A stretch of DNA of 64,000 bases from Microcystis panniformis FACHB-1757 (GCF_001264245.1 NZ_CP011339.1:3658001-3722000); one strand, 5' to 3'; positions 43,649 to 53,256 are shown, counted from the first letter of the stretch. Notes: generated by a model from the letters alone, not told the origin. Numbers and translations: made by a program.

Positions 43649-44110
43649 TTGGTGCCAGGGTCAAGACTTGTTAAGATTGATCAAGCCGCTCGCTCAAATT
43701 TACCACTTCTGTGGCTCTCATTTATGGTAATCGACTTTCTGCCCTTCACTATCAATATTTCCCCGGCCTTTATTGCCGGTAGCTGTCTCTGGTCTTTAGC
43801 ATTGTATCTGGGGTTAGCTGGGGTGCGAAATTGGTTTATAGAAATTTTCTATCGCTGGTTTAATTTTGCCGAGCGTTTCCTCTATACTTCCCTAGAGGAG
43901 TTTGAAAAAACTCGCATCGCCAGAGAATCACAAAATGCTTTTTATGCCTCTATCTTTAGTATTATTCCCTTTCTCATTCTCGGGGGTTTCTCCGATTGGT
44001 TAATCGAGATTAGTTTAGGAAAAAGTTGGCCGATTAGTGTCGGTATTCTCGCCTGTGTTGCCTCTGGTGTCTATGAATTAGGACGGCAGGATGGCAGCGG
44101 TAATCAGTAA
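43649..44110 (+). CDS. hypothetical membrane protein
   Basis: 153 residues from GTG 43649, or 127 from ATG 43727 (MVIDFLPFTINISPAF). Three hydrophobic segments: FMVIDFLPFTINISPAFIAG, SLALYLGLAGVRNWF and SIFSIIPFLILGGFSDWLI, with a soluble centre RWFNFAERFLYTSLEEFEKTR. A miniature element ends 10 bp before the GTG, so the native 5' end may be altered. Not recognised. Confidence 0.65.
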   Translation: MVPGSRLVKIDQAARSNLPLLWLSFMVIDFLPFTINISPAFIAGSCLWSLALYLGLAGVRNWFIEIFYRWFNFAERFLYTSLEEFEKTRIARESQNAFYASIFSIIPFLILGGFSDWLIEISLGKSWPISVGILACVASGVYELGRQDGSGNQ

Positions 44111-44201
44111 ACAACGGTCAATTAAGCTGTTAACTATCTCAATTACTCCTTCGGACTGCACCGGAGGGGCAAGTTAGTTGATTTTAACCCTTGACTAGCG
44201 C

Positions 44202-44972
44202 TTAATCTTTTCCTTCCAGACGATTTTTATGTTTATTAAGAGTCTTTTGTAGTAAATTCAAAACCTCATTAGCAATCTCAATAACTTCATGAGTTCCAAA
44301 ACCAGCCTGAGTTAATTCTTTAAAAAAAGCCTTAGCGACAATTTTGGCTAATTTCGGGGGATAAGGATGGACCGCGATCGAATGTTCGGACTGAATTTCT
44401 GCTATTTCTCTAGTCACTGCCATCGCCACAAAACGAGATTTTAACATCCCTTGCAAATGAAAAATTTGCAGGGATTGGGCAGCCTGTTGAGCGAATAACT
44501 GCAAGATTTCTAAATCTAATGGTTCAAAATGTTTTTTGTCTAGGGGAAAACTGAGATTAATTACCCCGATTACCTGCTGATTGAGGATAATCGGTACGGA
44601 GATAAAACTATTATTATTTGATCTTTTGGGATAACGGGCTGCGCTGGCAAATGGCGATCGAGTGATATCCTTAATTAGTAAAGGTTTTACCGTAGTCGCT
44701 ACAGTATCGGCAATAACTTGATCGAGTTTAATTATTTCTTGATCAGCTAAAGGTGATAGCTCATCATAATGGGCAAAAACTTCTAGATAATCGGTAATTT
44801 CCCCCTTTAATTGCTGTGGAGAGCTTAACATAATTGAACAGTGCTGCGCTCGCAATTGATGAGCGCTCATACTAGCTATTTTCCCAAAAATATCTTCGAG
44901 ATTTTCCTCAACATTCAAGACAAGAGCCAGAGTAGCTATTTTGGGGTTAAAATTATCCATGTATTCAATCAC
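44202..44972 (-). CDS. GAF domain protein
   Basis: 256 residues; the start could be ATG 44972 or 44960 (MDNFNPKIATL). One GAF domain covers about 20-175, with ENLEDIFGKIASMSAHQLRA, CSIMLSSPQQ, SFISVPIILNQQVIGVINLS and PLDLEILQLFAQQAAQSLQ. The C-terminal helical tail (180-256) has no domain. No bilin-binding Cys motif of the phytochrome type is evident. It probably senses a small ligand; output unknown. Confidence 0.85.
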   Translation of the reverse strand: MIEYMDNFNPKIATLALVLNVEENLEDIFGKIASMSAHQLRAQHCSIMLSSPQQLKGEITDYLEVFAHYDELSPLADQEIIKLDQVIADTVATTVKPLLIKDITRSPFASAARYPKRSNNNSFISVPIILNQQVIGVINLSFPLDKKHFEPLDLEILQLFAQQAAQSLQIFHLQGMLKSRFVAMAVTREIAEIQSEHSIAVHPYPPKLAKIVAKAFFKELTQAGFGTHEVIEIANEVLNLLQKTLNKHKNRLEGKD

Positions 44973-45052
44973 TTATTCAGTCCGAGTTTAGGCTTTCAGG
45001 GTGAGGGTGACATTCCTCATCTCTGTGTTTGTCTGAGTCTATAGCTTGCCAT

Positions 45053-45530
45053 AGCATCTGATCGAGGGGCTTTTTTACTCGCTAACTGATCTATTGTAGA
45101 TGTGCTGAAAAACTTCTGTGTGTCTCTTGTTTTTTGTCTTCCCTCTAGATGAACGTAGGTTGGGTTGAAGCATGAAACCCAACGCCCGCTCATGTTACGC
45201 TACCGCTAACCCATCCTACAAATAATTGTGCCTCCCTACTTAGCATCTGATCGAGGGGCTTTTTTACTCGCTAACTGATCTATTGTAGATGCAGCCAAAA
45301 CTTCTGTGTCTCTTGTTTTTTGTCTTCCCTCTAGATGAACGTAGGTTGGGTTGAAGCATGAAACCCAACGCCCGCTCATGTTACGCTACCGCTAACCCAT
45401 CCTACAAATAATTGTGCCTCCCTACTTAGCATCTGATCGAGGGGCTTTTTTACTCGCTAACTGATCTATTGTAGATGTAGCCAAAACTTCTGTGTGTCTC
45501 TTGTTTTTTGTCTTCCCTCTAGCTACTCTG
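45053..45530. repeat. 2.5 tandem copies of a ~188-bp unit
   Basis: Units start at 45053, 45242 and 45428 (periods 189 and 186); the third is cut after CTTCCCTCTAG. Each unit contains GCATCTGATCGAGGGGC, a CTCTTGTTTTTTGTCTTCCC stretch and the GTAGGTTGGGTTGAAGCATG..CCATCCTAC hairpin element also seen at 27654. No coding sequence. The array fills the gap between the GAF gene and lnt. Confidence 0.93.
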
Positions 45531-45571
45531 ATCTAGTAGGTCAGAGGAGTTTAACCTGACTGGAGTGAAAG

Positions 45572-47098
45572 ATGGTGCGTTTTCTCTGGGCAATTTTGGC
45601 CGGTGTGGGGATGGGGTTAACAGTGGCGCCAGTTTCTTGGTGGTTACTCGCTTGGATTTCTCTCGTCCCCCTGTGGATTATTGTGAGATTAGCGGAAAAA
45701 TCCCTAAAAAAACAGCTTTTATACGGTTTTGGCTGGGGTTTTGCCTACCATGGCCTCGCTTTATTCTGGATCACGGGAATTCACCCGATGACGTGGATGG
45801 GTGTCCCCTGGTTAGCGAGTTTGTTAATTGCCCTATTTTGTTGGTTGTTTATCACTTTTTGGGGAACGGCGATCGTGCTAACTTGGACGTTAGTTATGTT
45901 TTATGTCAACAAAAGTGTTAATCAGTCATCTTTTCGGGATGCTCTCCTACGGGTTTTCATCGGCACTGCCCTCTGGTGTGGGTTAGAATCTCTCTGGAGT
46001 CAATCCCCTCTCTGGTGGACTACCCTTGCTTATAGTCAAAGTCCCCATAATTTATTGATTCTGCAATTGGGCAAATTATCGGGTTTTACGACGGTAACGG
46101 CGGCAATTGTGGCAGTTAACGGTTTAATCGCCGAAAGCTTGCTCCTAATCCGTCAATCGCGGCAAAATCTCGCTTTTCTCTCTTTACCCCTGCTTATTTG
46201 TTTTAGCCTCCATCTCTGGGGATGGAACCTATACCATAAACCGATCGAAAAGTCAAGGGATTTAGGGATAAAAATTGGCGTAATTCAGGGCAATATTCCC
46301 AACACGATTAAACTTTCGCCCCTAGGATTTCAAAGGGCGATCGAAGGTTACACCTCTGGTTATCAAATTCTCGCCGATCAAGGAGTAGATACCGTCTTAA
46401 CTCCTGAAACCGCCTTACCCTACTATTGGGAGAACTTAGTCAATAATAGCTCGATTTATTCGGCAATTTTAGCCAAAAAAACGCCGATCTGGTTGGGTGC
46501 ATTTGGCAAGGTGGACAAGGGTTATAACAATAGTCTCTTGACCATTGATGGCGAGGGACAGGTGATTAGTCGGTATGATAAAGTAATTCTCGTGCCTTTA
46601 GGCGAATACGTTCCTTTTCAGGAAATTTTGGGCGGAATTGTTGATCGCCTTTCTCCCTTGCAAGCGCACTTAATCCCGGGAGATGCCGCTCAAATTATTG
46701 ACAGTCCTTTCGGTAAAATCATTGTGGGCATTTGTTACGAATCGGCTTTTTCCGAACATTTTCGCCGTCAAACTGCTAGAGGAGGCGAATTTATTATTAC
46801 TGCTTCTAATAACGCCCATTATAGCCACGCCATGCCCGCTCAACACCATGCTCAGGATACCATGCGAGCGATCGAAACCGATCGATGGATGGCCCGGGCC
46901 ACCAATACAGGTTATTCTGCTTTTGTCGATCCCCACGGTAATCAGCTTTGGCTATCGGATCTGGATAGATATCAAATCCATAGCGAAACAATTTATCGAC
47001 GGGATACGAGAACTTTATATGTGCGCTGGGGAGATTGGTTAACTAAAGTTTTAATCATTACTGCCGGACTAGCTTGGCTCTGGAGAGCTTGGGATTAA
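45572..47098 (+). CDS. lnt: apolipoprotein N-acyltransferase
   Basis: 508 residues. The N-terminal half has about seven membrane segments; the C-terminal half (about 225-490) is a nitrilase-fold domain. The catalytic triad is visible: Glu in DTVLTPETALPYYW, Lys in SRYDKVILVPLGEYVPF, Cys in IIVGICYESAFSE. It adds the third acyl chain to the N-terminal Cys of lipoproteins, such as the double-CAP protein in this window. The promoter must lie beside or inside the tandem repeat. Confidence 0.95.
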   Translation: MVRFLWAILAGVGMGLTVAPVSWWLLAWISLVPLWIIVRLAEKSLKKQLLYGFGWGFAYHGLALFWITGIHPMTWMGVPWLASLLIALFCWLFITFWGTAIVLTWTLVMFYVNKSVNQSSFRDALLRVFIGTALWCGLESLWSQSPLWWTTLAYSQSPHNLLILQLGKLSGFTTVTAAIVAVNGLIAESLLLIRQSRQNLAFLSLPLLICFSLHLWGWNLYHKPIEKSRDLGIKIGVIQGNIPNTIKLSPLGFQRAIEGYTSGYQILADQGVDTVLTPETALPYYWENLVNNSSIYSAILAKKTPIWLGAFGKVDKGYNNSLLTIDGEGQVISRYDKVILVPLGEYVPFQEILGGIVDRLSPLQAHLIPGDAAQIIDSPFGKIIVGICYESAFSEHFRRQTARGGEFIITASNNAHYSHAMPAQHHAQDTMRAIETDRWMARATNTGYSAFVDPHGNQLWLSDLDRYQIHSETIYRRDTRTLYVRWGDWLTKVLIITAGLAWLWRAWD

Positions 47099-47158
47099 GG
47101 TGACAGTGCTATACTTTTTCGTGAATAAACTGTATAAATAACCTAAGTTTTTGATGCA

Positions 47159-47401
47159 ATGAAAGATCAATTTGTCAAGTGGTTGAATAGAATCTTAATA
47201 TTTGATGTGTTTTTGGTAATAGCGGGTTTTCTCTGGTTTGCCGTGGCTGTTATCGGTGAATCCACAGGAATTCCCCTAGGATTTAAACTTTTTCAGCGTC
47301 TTTGGCTGCCCTTATTCAATCCTGCTATTAGTATTTTAATTGCGGGGGCGATTTTAAGCTGGGCAATTAATCAAATTCAAGAACGCTTGTCCCCTAAATA
47401 G
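47159..47401 (+). CDS. small conserved membrane protein (80 aa)
   Basis: Two membrane segments: ILIFDVFLVIAGFLWFAVAV and FNPAISILIAGAILSWAI; the end is charged (NQIQERLSPK). 60 bp after lnt on the same strand. I believe it belongs to a cyanobacterial conserved family but cannot name it. The stop codon is the first bases of a 28-bp palindrome. Confidence 0.72.
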   Translation: MKDQFVKWLNRILIFDVFLVIAGFLWFAVAVIGESTGIPLGFKLFQRLWLPLFNPAISILIAGAILSWAINQIQERLSPK

Positions 47402-47428
47402 TAGGGTTGATTCATGAATCAACCCTAC
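47401..47428. repeat. 28-bp perfect palindrome (copy of 25964)
   Basis: Same sequence as 25964-25991, centred on TTCATGAA. It abuts the stop of the 80-residue gene and could terminate its transcription. Confidence 0.8.
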
Positions 47429-47456
47429 CCTTGATAAGGGGGTATCTGATAATTTT

Positions 47457-47643
47457 GGCTCTTCGGTTTGTGTTATGCAATGGATGGGGGTTATAAGGAA
47501 TGAAACCCTTATAGAGACAGACATTACCGCAATTTTTGTTAATTGTTTTTTTCTAGAGCGAACTAATCAATTAAATCTCTTGCCAGATAAGGATTTAGTC
47601 GATTTATGCCCCCATATCGAACCATACCAAGTCCCGAAGAGCC
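47457..47643. mobile_element. ISL3-type miniature element, copy 2 (187 bp)
   Basis: GGCTCTTCGG ... CGAAGAGCC with 8-bp duplications ATAATTTT at 47449-47456 and 47644-47651. The interior matches the 16421 copy (GCGAACTAATCAATTAA, GATAAGGATTTAGTCGATTT). It was inserted into a TA-family element remnant (GTATCTGATAATTTT / TAACGCCTACCTACTTAGG). Confidence 0.95.
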
Positions 47644-47780
47644 ATAATTTTTAACGCCTACCTACTTAGGAAAAATAATCCCAATATTTTCATCCTTGGC
47701 GGTGCCAACTTTGGCATCGGGACTGACTTGAAAGAGGGTGTGGGGAGTGGGGTAGTGGGGAGAATAAATAAAATAATCTC

Positions 47781-47968
47781 GGCTCTTCGGTTTGTGTTAT
47801 GCAATGGATGGGGGTTATAAGGAATGAAACCCTTATAGAGACAGACATTACCGCAATTTTTGTCAATTGTTTGCGATCTAGAGCGAACTAATCAATTAAG
47901 TCTCTTGCCAGATAAGGATTTAGTCGATTTATGCCCCCCTATCGAACCATACCAAGTAACGAAGAACC
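47781..47968. mobile_element. ISL3-type miniature element, copy 3 (188 bp)
   Basis: GGCTCTTCGG ... CGAAGAACC with 8-bp duplications ATAATCTC at 47773-47780 and 47969-47976. Over 90% like copy 2 by eye. The rest of 47402-48118 has only short repeats and no gene. Confidence 0.95.
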
Positions 47969-48065
47969 ATAATCTCCTATCTCCTATCTCCTAACTCCTG
48001 TCTCCTGACGACCGACTCCTAACCCCACCAATAAACTTTTTGCCGCAAACCCTACTTAGATGATA

Positions 48066-48102
48066 AAAATCGGGGTTGAACATTTTTCAACCCCGAAAAA
48101 AA
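48066..48102. terminator. terminator hairpin after clpC
   Basis: Stem CGGGGTTGAA/TTTCAACCCCG (48071-48095) with A-rich left flank, a T run on the minus strand after clpC. The plus strand also has a long A run, so it may work in only one direction. Confidence 0.85.
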
Positions 48103-48118
48103 GCAATTTTTGAGCGGA

Positions 48119-50506
48119 TTAACCCACTGGTTGTAACTGTAATTGCGAGAGAATATTGTTCTGCTCGGAGCGCTGATGACTAGAGACTGTCACCACGGTT
48201 TCAGCAGTTACATCTAATAGCGCATGGTCTCCAGAATTGACTTTTCCCGATAACATCGCCTCGGCTAAACTATCCTCTAAGCGTCGAGTTAAAGCACGAC
48301 GTAAAGGCCGCGCACCGTAGCTAGGATCATAACCCTCATTGATGACCAAATCCTTAAAAGCGGCGGTAACTTCCACAGAAATGCCTTTTTCTGTCAATTG
48401 TTTGCCTAGATCCGCGATAAGAATATCAGCAATCTGGGTAACTTCTTCGCGAGTTAACTGTCGGAAAACGATAATTTCATCGAGACGGTTGAGAAATTCG
48501 GGACGGAAATATTGTTTTAACTCGTCTGTCACCCGACTAGAAATCTGTTGGTAACGCGATTGAGCAAAATCGTCAGCCATCTCGAATCCTAAGCTATTAC
48601 CGCCTTTTTCGATGACTTTTGAGCCAATATTCGAGGTCATGATAATTAGGGTATTCTTAAAGTCCACCCGACGACCTTGGGAATCGGTCAAACGACCATC
48701 TTCTAACAGTTGCAGGAGAAGATTAAAAACATCGGGATGTGCTTTCTCGATTTCGTCAAACAAAACTACTTTATAGGGTTGACGACGCACAGCTTCCGTT
48801 AACTGACCACCTTCATTGTAACCGATGTATCCGGGAGGCGCACCAATTAACTTAGAAACCGTGTGGGATTCCATAAATTCCGACATATCTAGGCGAATCA
48901 TACTGGATTCCGAGCCAAAGAGCAACTTAGCTAAGGCTTTCGTTAATTCAGTTTTACCCACTCCCGTGGGACCGGCAAAAATAAACGAGGCAATCGGACG
49001 ATTAGGATTCTTTAAATTTACTCGCGCTCGACGAATAGCACGAGAAACGGCATTTACTGCCTCCTGTTGACCAATAATCCGCTCATGCAGTTGATATTCC
49101 AGATTTAAGAGCGATTCCGACTCAGTTTCAGTTAATTGGGTAACGGGAATACCTGTCCAAGCGGCGACAATTTGGGCGATTTCCTCCGCATCCACCACCG
49201 GAATTAAAGATTCGGGGTTAATTAGGGGTGATTCTTCGCTAACCTCCGCAGGACTTTTACTTTGCAGGGAATAGCGTAGATGGGTGCGGGATCCCGCTTC
49301 ATCGAGAAGATCGATCGCTTTGTCCGGTAAAAAGCGATCATTGATATAGCGAGAGGATAGATTAACGGCAGCTTCGATCGCTTTTTGATCGTATTTTACC
49401 TGATGGAAATCCTCGTAGGTGGCTTTTAAACCGCGTAAAATCTCGATCGCTTGCTCTTTAGTCGGTTCTCCCACCATAACTGGCTGAAAACGTCTTTCTA
49501 GAGCCGCATCTCGCTCAATATGCTGTTTATACTCATCGAGAGTGGTGGCCCCTAAACACTGTAACTCGCCGCGAGCTAAAGCAGGTTTAAGCAAGTTAGA
49601 AGCATCCATGGCTCCTCCCATGCTACCAGCACCCACAAGAGTGTGAATTTCATCAATAAACAGGATAATACTGCCCGATTTGCGAACTTCCTCCACAATA
49701 CCCTTTAAACGTTCCTCAAAATCGCCGCGAAAACGGGTTCCCGCCAGTAAAGACCCCATATCGAGGGCAATTACCTGTTTATCCCGCAAAAGTTCGGGAA
49801 TATCGCCATTATAGATGCGTTGTGCTAACCCTTCAGCGATCGCAGTTTTGCCCACCCCCGGCGCACCGAGTAAAATCGGGTTATTCTTGCCGCGACGGCC
49901 TAAAATTTGGATAACTCGCTGGATTTCTGGCTCTCTACCGATTACAGGGTCAATTTTGCCATTTTTGACCTCTTGGCTTAAATTACGACTATATTGGGCT
50001 AAAATACCGCCTTGGGGAGCATTTTTCTGGTCTTCATAGTCACTGCTTGCCGTGAAGCGACCACTAGCGACTTTTTCCCCAGCATTTTTCAGTAAAAGGG
50101 CGCGAAGTTTGATCAAATCAACACCCTGCATAATTAAAATTTTAGCGGCTAGGGATTCGGGATCGGTGGTGATAGCGAGTAATAGATGTTCAGGTGCGAT
50201 CGCCTGTTCCCCCAATTGTCGAGCTTCCTGAAATGCTTGCTCGAACATCTTTTTCGCTTTCGGGGTAAAAGGGATATTAACGGGACTGTAACCCGTGCCG
50301 CGGCCAGTCATTCCTTCAATCACGCGGCGACTTTCGTGCAGGGTGACTTTTAAATCCTTGAGAATTAAGGCTGCGGCGGCGGTGGCTTCTCCTATCAATC
50401 CTAACAGTAAATGCTCCGTACCGACGACACTGTGACCGGTACGACGGGCTTCTTCTTGGGCGAACATCACCGCTTTGATAGCTTTTTGGTTAAAGTATTC
50501 AAACAT
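48119..50506 (-). CDS. clpC: ClpC-type ATP-dependent Clp protease ATP-binding subunit
   Basis: 795 residues. Two Clp-N repeats (about 1-145, FEYFNQKAIKAVMFAQEEAR, VVGTEHLLLGLIGE), first AAA+ domain with GAPGVGKTAIAEGLA and ILFIDEIHTLVGAG, a short middle domain, second AAA+ with FAGPTGVGKTELTKALA and VVLFDEIEKAHPDV, and the ClpP-binding LGF tripeptide in GGNSLGFEM. It unfolds proteins for ClpP/ClpR. The Clp-N sequence differs from the highly conserved housekeeping ClpC of cyanobacteria (FERFTEKAIKVIMLAQ), so it may be a second paralogue. Confidence 0.93.
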   Translation of the reverse strand: MFEYFNQKAIKAVMFAQEEARRTGHSVVGTEHLLLGLIGEATAAAALILKDLKVTLHESRRVIEGMTGRGTGYSPVNIPFTPKAKKMFEQAFQEARQLGEQAIAPEHLLLAITTDPESLAAKILIMQGVDLIKLRALLLKNAGEKVASGRFTASSDYEDQKNAPQGGILAQYSRNLSQEVKNGKIDPVIGREPEIQRVIQILGRRGKNNPILLGAPGVGKTAIAEGLAQRIYNGDIPELLRDKQVIALDMGSLLAGTRFRGDFEERLKGIVEEVRKSGSIILFIDEIHTLVGAGSMGGAMDASNLLKPALARGELQCLGATTLDEYKQHIERDAALERRFQPVMVGEPTKEQAIEILRGLKATYEDFHQVKYDQKAIEAAVNLSSRYINDRFLPDKAIDLLDEAGSRTHLRYSLQSKSPAEVSEESPLINPESLIPVVDAEEIAQIVAAWTGIPVTQLTETESESLLNLEYQLHERIIGQQEAVNAVSRAIRRARVNLKNPNRPIASFIFAGPTGVGKTELTKALAKLLFGSESSMIRLDMSEFMESHTVSKLIGAPPGYIGYNEGGQLTEAVRRQPYKVVLFDEIEKAHPDVFNLLLQLLEDGRLTDSQGRRVDFKNTLIIMTSNIGSKVIEKGGNSLGFEMADDFAQSRYQQISSRVTDELKQYFRPEFLNRLDEIIVFRQLTREEVTQIADILIADLGKQLTEKGISVEVTAAFKDLVINEGYDPSYGARPLRRALTRRLEDSLAEAMLSGKVNSGDHALLDVTAETVVTVSSHQRSEQNNILSQLQLQPVG

Positions 50507-50543
50507 GATCGACGGCTTCCTGGCTACTGGGCTTTACCTGTTA

Positions 50544-50610
50544 CTGTAACGTTTTCTTTACATTAGCCGGAAGGGGGATATCCGTATCAGCAGGGTGGGT
50601 TAGGAGATAG
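50544..50610. repeat. 66-bp direct repeat, copy 1 (upstream of clpC)
   Basis: CTGTAACGTTTTCTTTACATTAGCCGG to GGGTTAGGAGA, identical apart from one base to 53257-53323. It contains what looks like the clpC upstream region. The two copies flank the tnpB element and a small hypothetical gene. Confidence 0.9.
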
Positions 50611-50636
50611 GAGTGGGGAGTAGGGGCAATTCATCG

Positions 50637-51948
50637 AAAATTTGGGTCTGAAACCCCGTCGTTCTACGACGGCTTTACTGTTAAATACTAGCGCATTTAC
50701 ACGATATATTCTAGAATGTGAGGTATGGAAAAAGCCTATTATTACCGATTTTACCCCACACCCGAACAAGAGTCGCTATTGCGGCGCACTTTGGGCTGTG
50801 TAAGATTGGTTGACAATAAAGCTCTCCATCTCAGAACACAAGCTTGGTACGAAAGACAAGAAAGAGTAGGATATACTGAAACTTCTTCAATGCTAACCGA
50901 TTGGAAAAAACAAGAAGAATTAGAGTTTTTAAACGAAGTTAGCTGTGTACCTTTACAACAAGGGTTAAGACACCTACAAACAGCTTTTACCAATTTCTTT
51001 GCTGGTCGTACTAAGTATCCTAACTTTAAGAAAAAACATCAGGGAGGAAGTGCCGAATTTACTAAGTCTGCTTTTAAATTTAAAGACAAACAAATCTATT
51101 TAGCTAAATGCACAGAACCTTTACCTATTCGATGGTCAAGACAAATACCAGAAAGCTGTGAACCAAGTACAGTAACAGTCAGATTACATCCTTCTGGACG
51201 TTGGCATATCTCAATTAGATTTGATGACCCAACAATTAAGCCATTACCAGTAACAGATAAAGCCATCGGAATTGACTTAGGAATTAGTAGCCTTGTGATT
51301 ACCAGCGATGGCGATAAAGTGTCTAATCCCAAGCATTTTAAAAACCATTATCGGAGACTGCGAAGAGCAGCGAAAAATCTTTCTAGAAAACAGAAAGGGT
51401 CAAAAAATCGGGAAAAGGCAAAAATCAAAGTAGCAAGGATTCACGCTCAAATCACCGATAGTAGAAAAGACCATTTACATAAGCTAACCACTCAATTAGT
51501 TCGTGAAAACCAAACGATTGTGGTTGAGAATTTAGCCGTTAAGAATATGGTCAAAAACCCGAAATTATCTCAGGCAATATCTGATGTAAGCTGGGGAGAA
51601 ATCACCCGACAATTAGCCTATAAATGCCGTTGGTATGGGAGAAATTACATCGAAATAGATAGATGGTTTCCTAGCTCTAAAAGATGTAGTAATTGCGGGT
51701 ATATTGCTGAAAAAATGCCGTTAAATATTCGAGAATGGGACTGTCCAGACTGTGGGACTCACCATGACCGAGATATTAACGCGAGTAAAAATATTTTGGC
51801 CGCAGGGCTTGCGGTGTCAGTCTGTAGAGCGACCATAAGACCAGAACAGAGTAAATCTGTTCAGGCAGGTGCGGAACCCCGCAAGGGAAAGAAGCAGAAA
51901 CCTAAATCGTGAGGTTTGGGAATCACCGTCCGTTTACGGCGGTGAGGA
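50637..51948 (+). mobile_element. IS605-family element with tnpB only (IS1341-type)
   Basis: Left end has AATTTGGGTCTGAAACCCCG, a hairpin CGTCGTTCTACGACG and GCGCATTTACACGATATAT. The right end has the hairpin CACCGTCC..CGGCGGTG at about 51922-51945. No tnpA, so it depends on a transposase in trans. Flanks hold a duplicated GTGGGGAGTAGGGGCAATTC (50614 and 51999). Confidence 0.88.
50725..51912 (+). CDS. tnpB: TnpB, RNA-guided endonuclease of IS200/IS605 elements
   Basis: 395 residues, complete. N-terminal wedge region (YYYRFYPTPEQESLLRRTLG), then the RuvC-like core: AIGIDLGISSLVITSDG (D), QTIVVENLAVKNMVKN (E), a zinc finger CSNCGYIAE..CPDCG, and THHDRDINASKNILAAG (D). All catalytic acids are present, so an active nuclease is likely. 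Its guide RNA would be transcribed from the 3' end of the gene and the right end (about 51800-51948). It promotes retention of the element by cutting the empty donor site. Confidence 0.96.
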   Translation: MEKAYYYRFYPTPEQESLLRRTLGCVRLVDNKALHLRTQAWYERQERVGYTETSSMLTDWKKQEELEFLNEVSCVPLQQGLRHLQTAFTNFFAGRTKYPNFKKKHQGGSAEFTKSAFKFKDKQIYLAKCTEPLPIRWSRQIPESCEPSTVTVRLHPSGRWHISIRFDDPTIKPLPVTDKAIGIDLGISSLVITSDGDKVSNPKHFKNHYRRLRRAAKNLSRKQKGSKNREKAKIKVARIHAQITDSRKDHLHKLTTQLVRENQTIVVENLAVKNMVKNPKLSQAISDVSWGEITRQLAYKCRWYGRNYIEIDRWFPSSKRCSNCGYIAEKMPLNIREWDCPDCGTHHDRDINASKNILAAGLAVSVCRATIRPEQSKSVQAGAEPRKGKKQKPKS

Positions 51949-52556
51949 TGTCAAGAATTTATCACTCTGATAACACTAGAGGACAAAGACAACAGAAGGT
52001 GGGGAGTAGGGGCAATTCATGAATTGCCCCTACTGGCGGGCGCATCGCACGGGTCATCTTTTACATCAGCCGAGGGGCGGCTTCTGTGATAGGCCGCCAA
52101 TTGCGAATCGAGTTGCTCTGATGAGCTTCTGGTATTGCATTATGAACTGGAGGCGGCGTGAATTCTGCTTAAGGGAAAACGCTATGGCTCAAGTAGCGGT
52201 TAGCGAAATTTTGAACCCTATTACCGAATCTGACACACCGCGCCACAATCCCTCACGGAAGGCGATAGGTCGCCTGAGAAGCAGTAAAACAGGGGAAAAT
52301 ACCTGAAACTCTTTCCCCTGTGAATCCCTAAGCTAGGGAGAAGAATATAAAGATTTATTAAATTGTAACTTTTGCTACAGTTGTGGGGGTAGTGTGTATG
52401 CTTCCGCTATCTCCCTTTGGTGTTGGGTTGGGGTGTTGCTTTACCTAGCTACGAAGAAGCGATCGCACTACCCGCAATTTCAACAATGGCATGGGCAAGG
52501 ATGCGCGAGTCTATCTCGATTCGATAGAAACACTACTAAAAAGATTAATATTCATT
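51949..52556. other. intergenic with palindrome and no clear gene
   Basis: Holds a 28-bp palindrome (52006) and a stable hairpin ACAGGGGAAA..TTTCCCCTGT (about 52288-52312). The open frame 52019-52306 begins inside the palindrome and has an unnatural composition; a shorter frame from about 52183 (MAQVAVSEILNPITES) is possible but unsupported. Confidence 0.5.
52006..52033. repeat. 28-bp perfect palindrome, variant GTAGGGGCAATTCATGAATT
   Basis: Perfect inverted repeat centred on TTCATGAA, related to 25964 and 47401. A half copy (GTAGGGGCAATTCAT) lies left of the tnpB element at 50622. Confidence 0.8.
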
Positions 52557-52865
52557 ATGGGTTGGAGAAATTCACTTTTACTAACATTGTTGATTTTGGT
52601 TGTTGTCATTGGTCTTGACAAGATTACAGGAATTTCTATCATGGGTGGAGTTGTCTTAGTGACAGCACTTTGGGCAGCAATTGATTCCCATAGAATAGAA
52701 CTTCATAAGTATAAAATTACAGGATCATTCGTACCATCATTTGGTAATTCATGGTCAGTTTTTTTGTTTGTATTTCTACTTTGGGTGTATTGTTTTCCTG
52801 CCTATTTGATTATTAGAGGAAAGATTCTTAAAGGAATTATACCTTTAAGAAACGAAGACGAATAA
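52557..52865 (+). CDS. hypothetical membrane protein (102 aa)
   Basis: Start ATG 52557 (MGWRNSLLLTLLILVVVIGL); an upstream start at 52491 is possible. Three membrane segments: NSLLLTLLILVVVIGLDKI, ISIMGGVVLVTALWAAIDS and WSVFLFVFLLWVYCFPAYLI. The centre HRIELHKYKI is basic. Lies between tnpB and the 66-bp repeat. Not recognised. Confidence 0.6.
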   Translation: MGWRNSLLLTLLILVVVIGLDKITGISIMGGVVLVTALWAAIDSHRIELHKYKITGSFVPSFGNSWSVFLFVFLLWVYCFPAYLIIRGKILKGIIPLRNEDE

Positions 52866-53129
52866 GGCTACCAATGAATCCAGACTAACTCCCCTCTCCT
52901 GCTCCCAGAGGGGTTGGGGGAGAGGTCAAATCATCAAACCATTATCTATCAACGAGTTGCTCATCGCCAAGAAATTTATAAAATTTTCCCTTAGTGCGAT
53001 AACATGATCTTGTATGGTATTTTCTTCAAACGCAAACTAAAACCTTCCCAATCTACCGAAAAAGAAACCACAAAAGCTGGCTAAATTGTTTCTAAAAATA
53101 CCATAAATGCCCCTTCATTCAGTAAAACT

Positions 53130-53255
53130 CGTAGGTTGGGTTGACCCAAGGAAACCCAACAACTTCCTGGAATATTTTCACAATCTTGGTTGGGTTTCGC
53201 CTTTTGAGCCGATTGGTAATACCTGCTCAATAATAATAGCTCAACCCAACCTACG
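53130..53255. repeat. 126-bp element with 15-bp inverted ends (CGTAGGTTGGGTTGA ... TCAACCCAACCTACG)
   Basis: Ends are perfect inverted repeats; the interior has further GGAAACCCAACA / GGTTGGGTTTCGCC pairing. It is related to the GTAGGTTGGGTTGAAGC hairpins at 27654 and 45053. Non-coding. The flanking stretch 52866-53129 has no gene. Confidence 0.8.
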
Positions 53256-53256
53256 G

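Noticed and set aside
52019..52306. 95-codon open frame starting in a palindrome
   Set aside because: Starts inside a perfect repeat, has no family resemblance and no ribosome-binding site.
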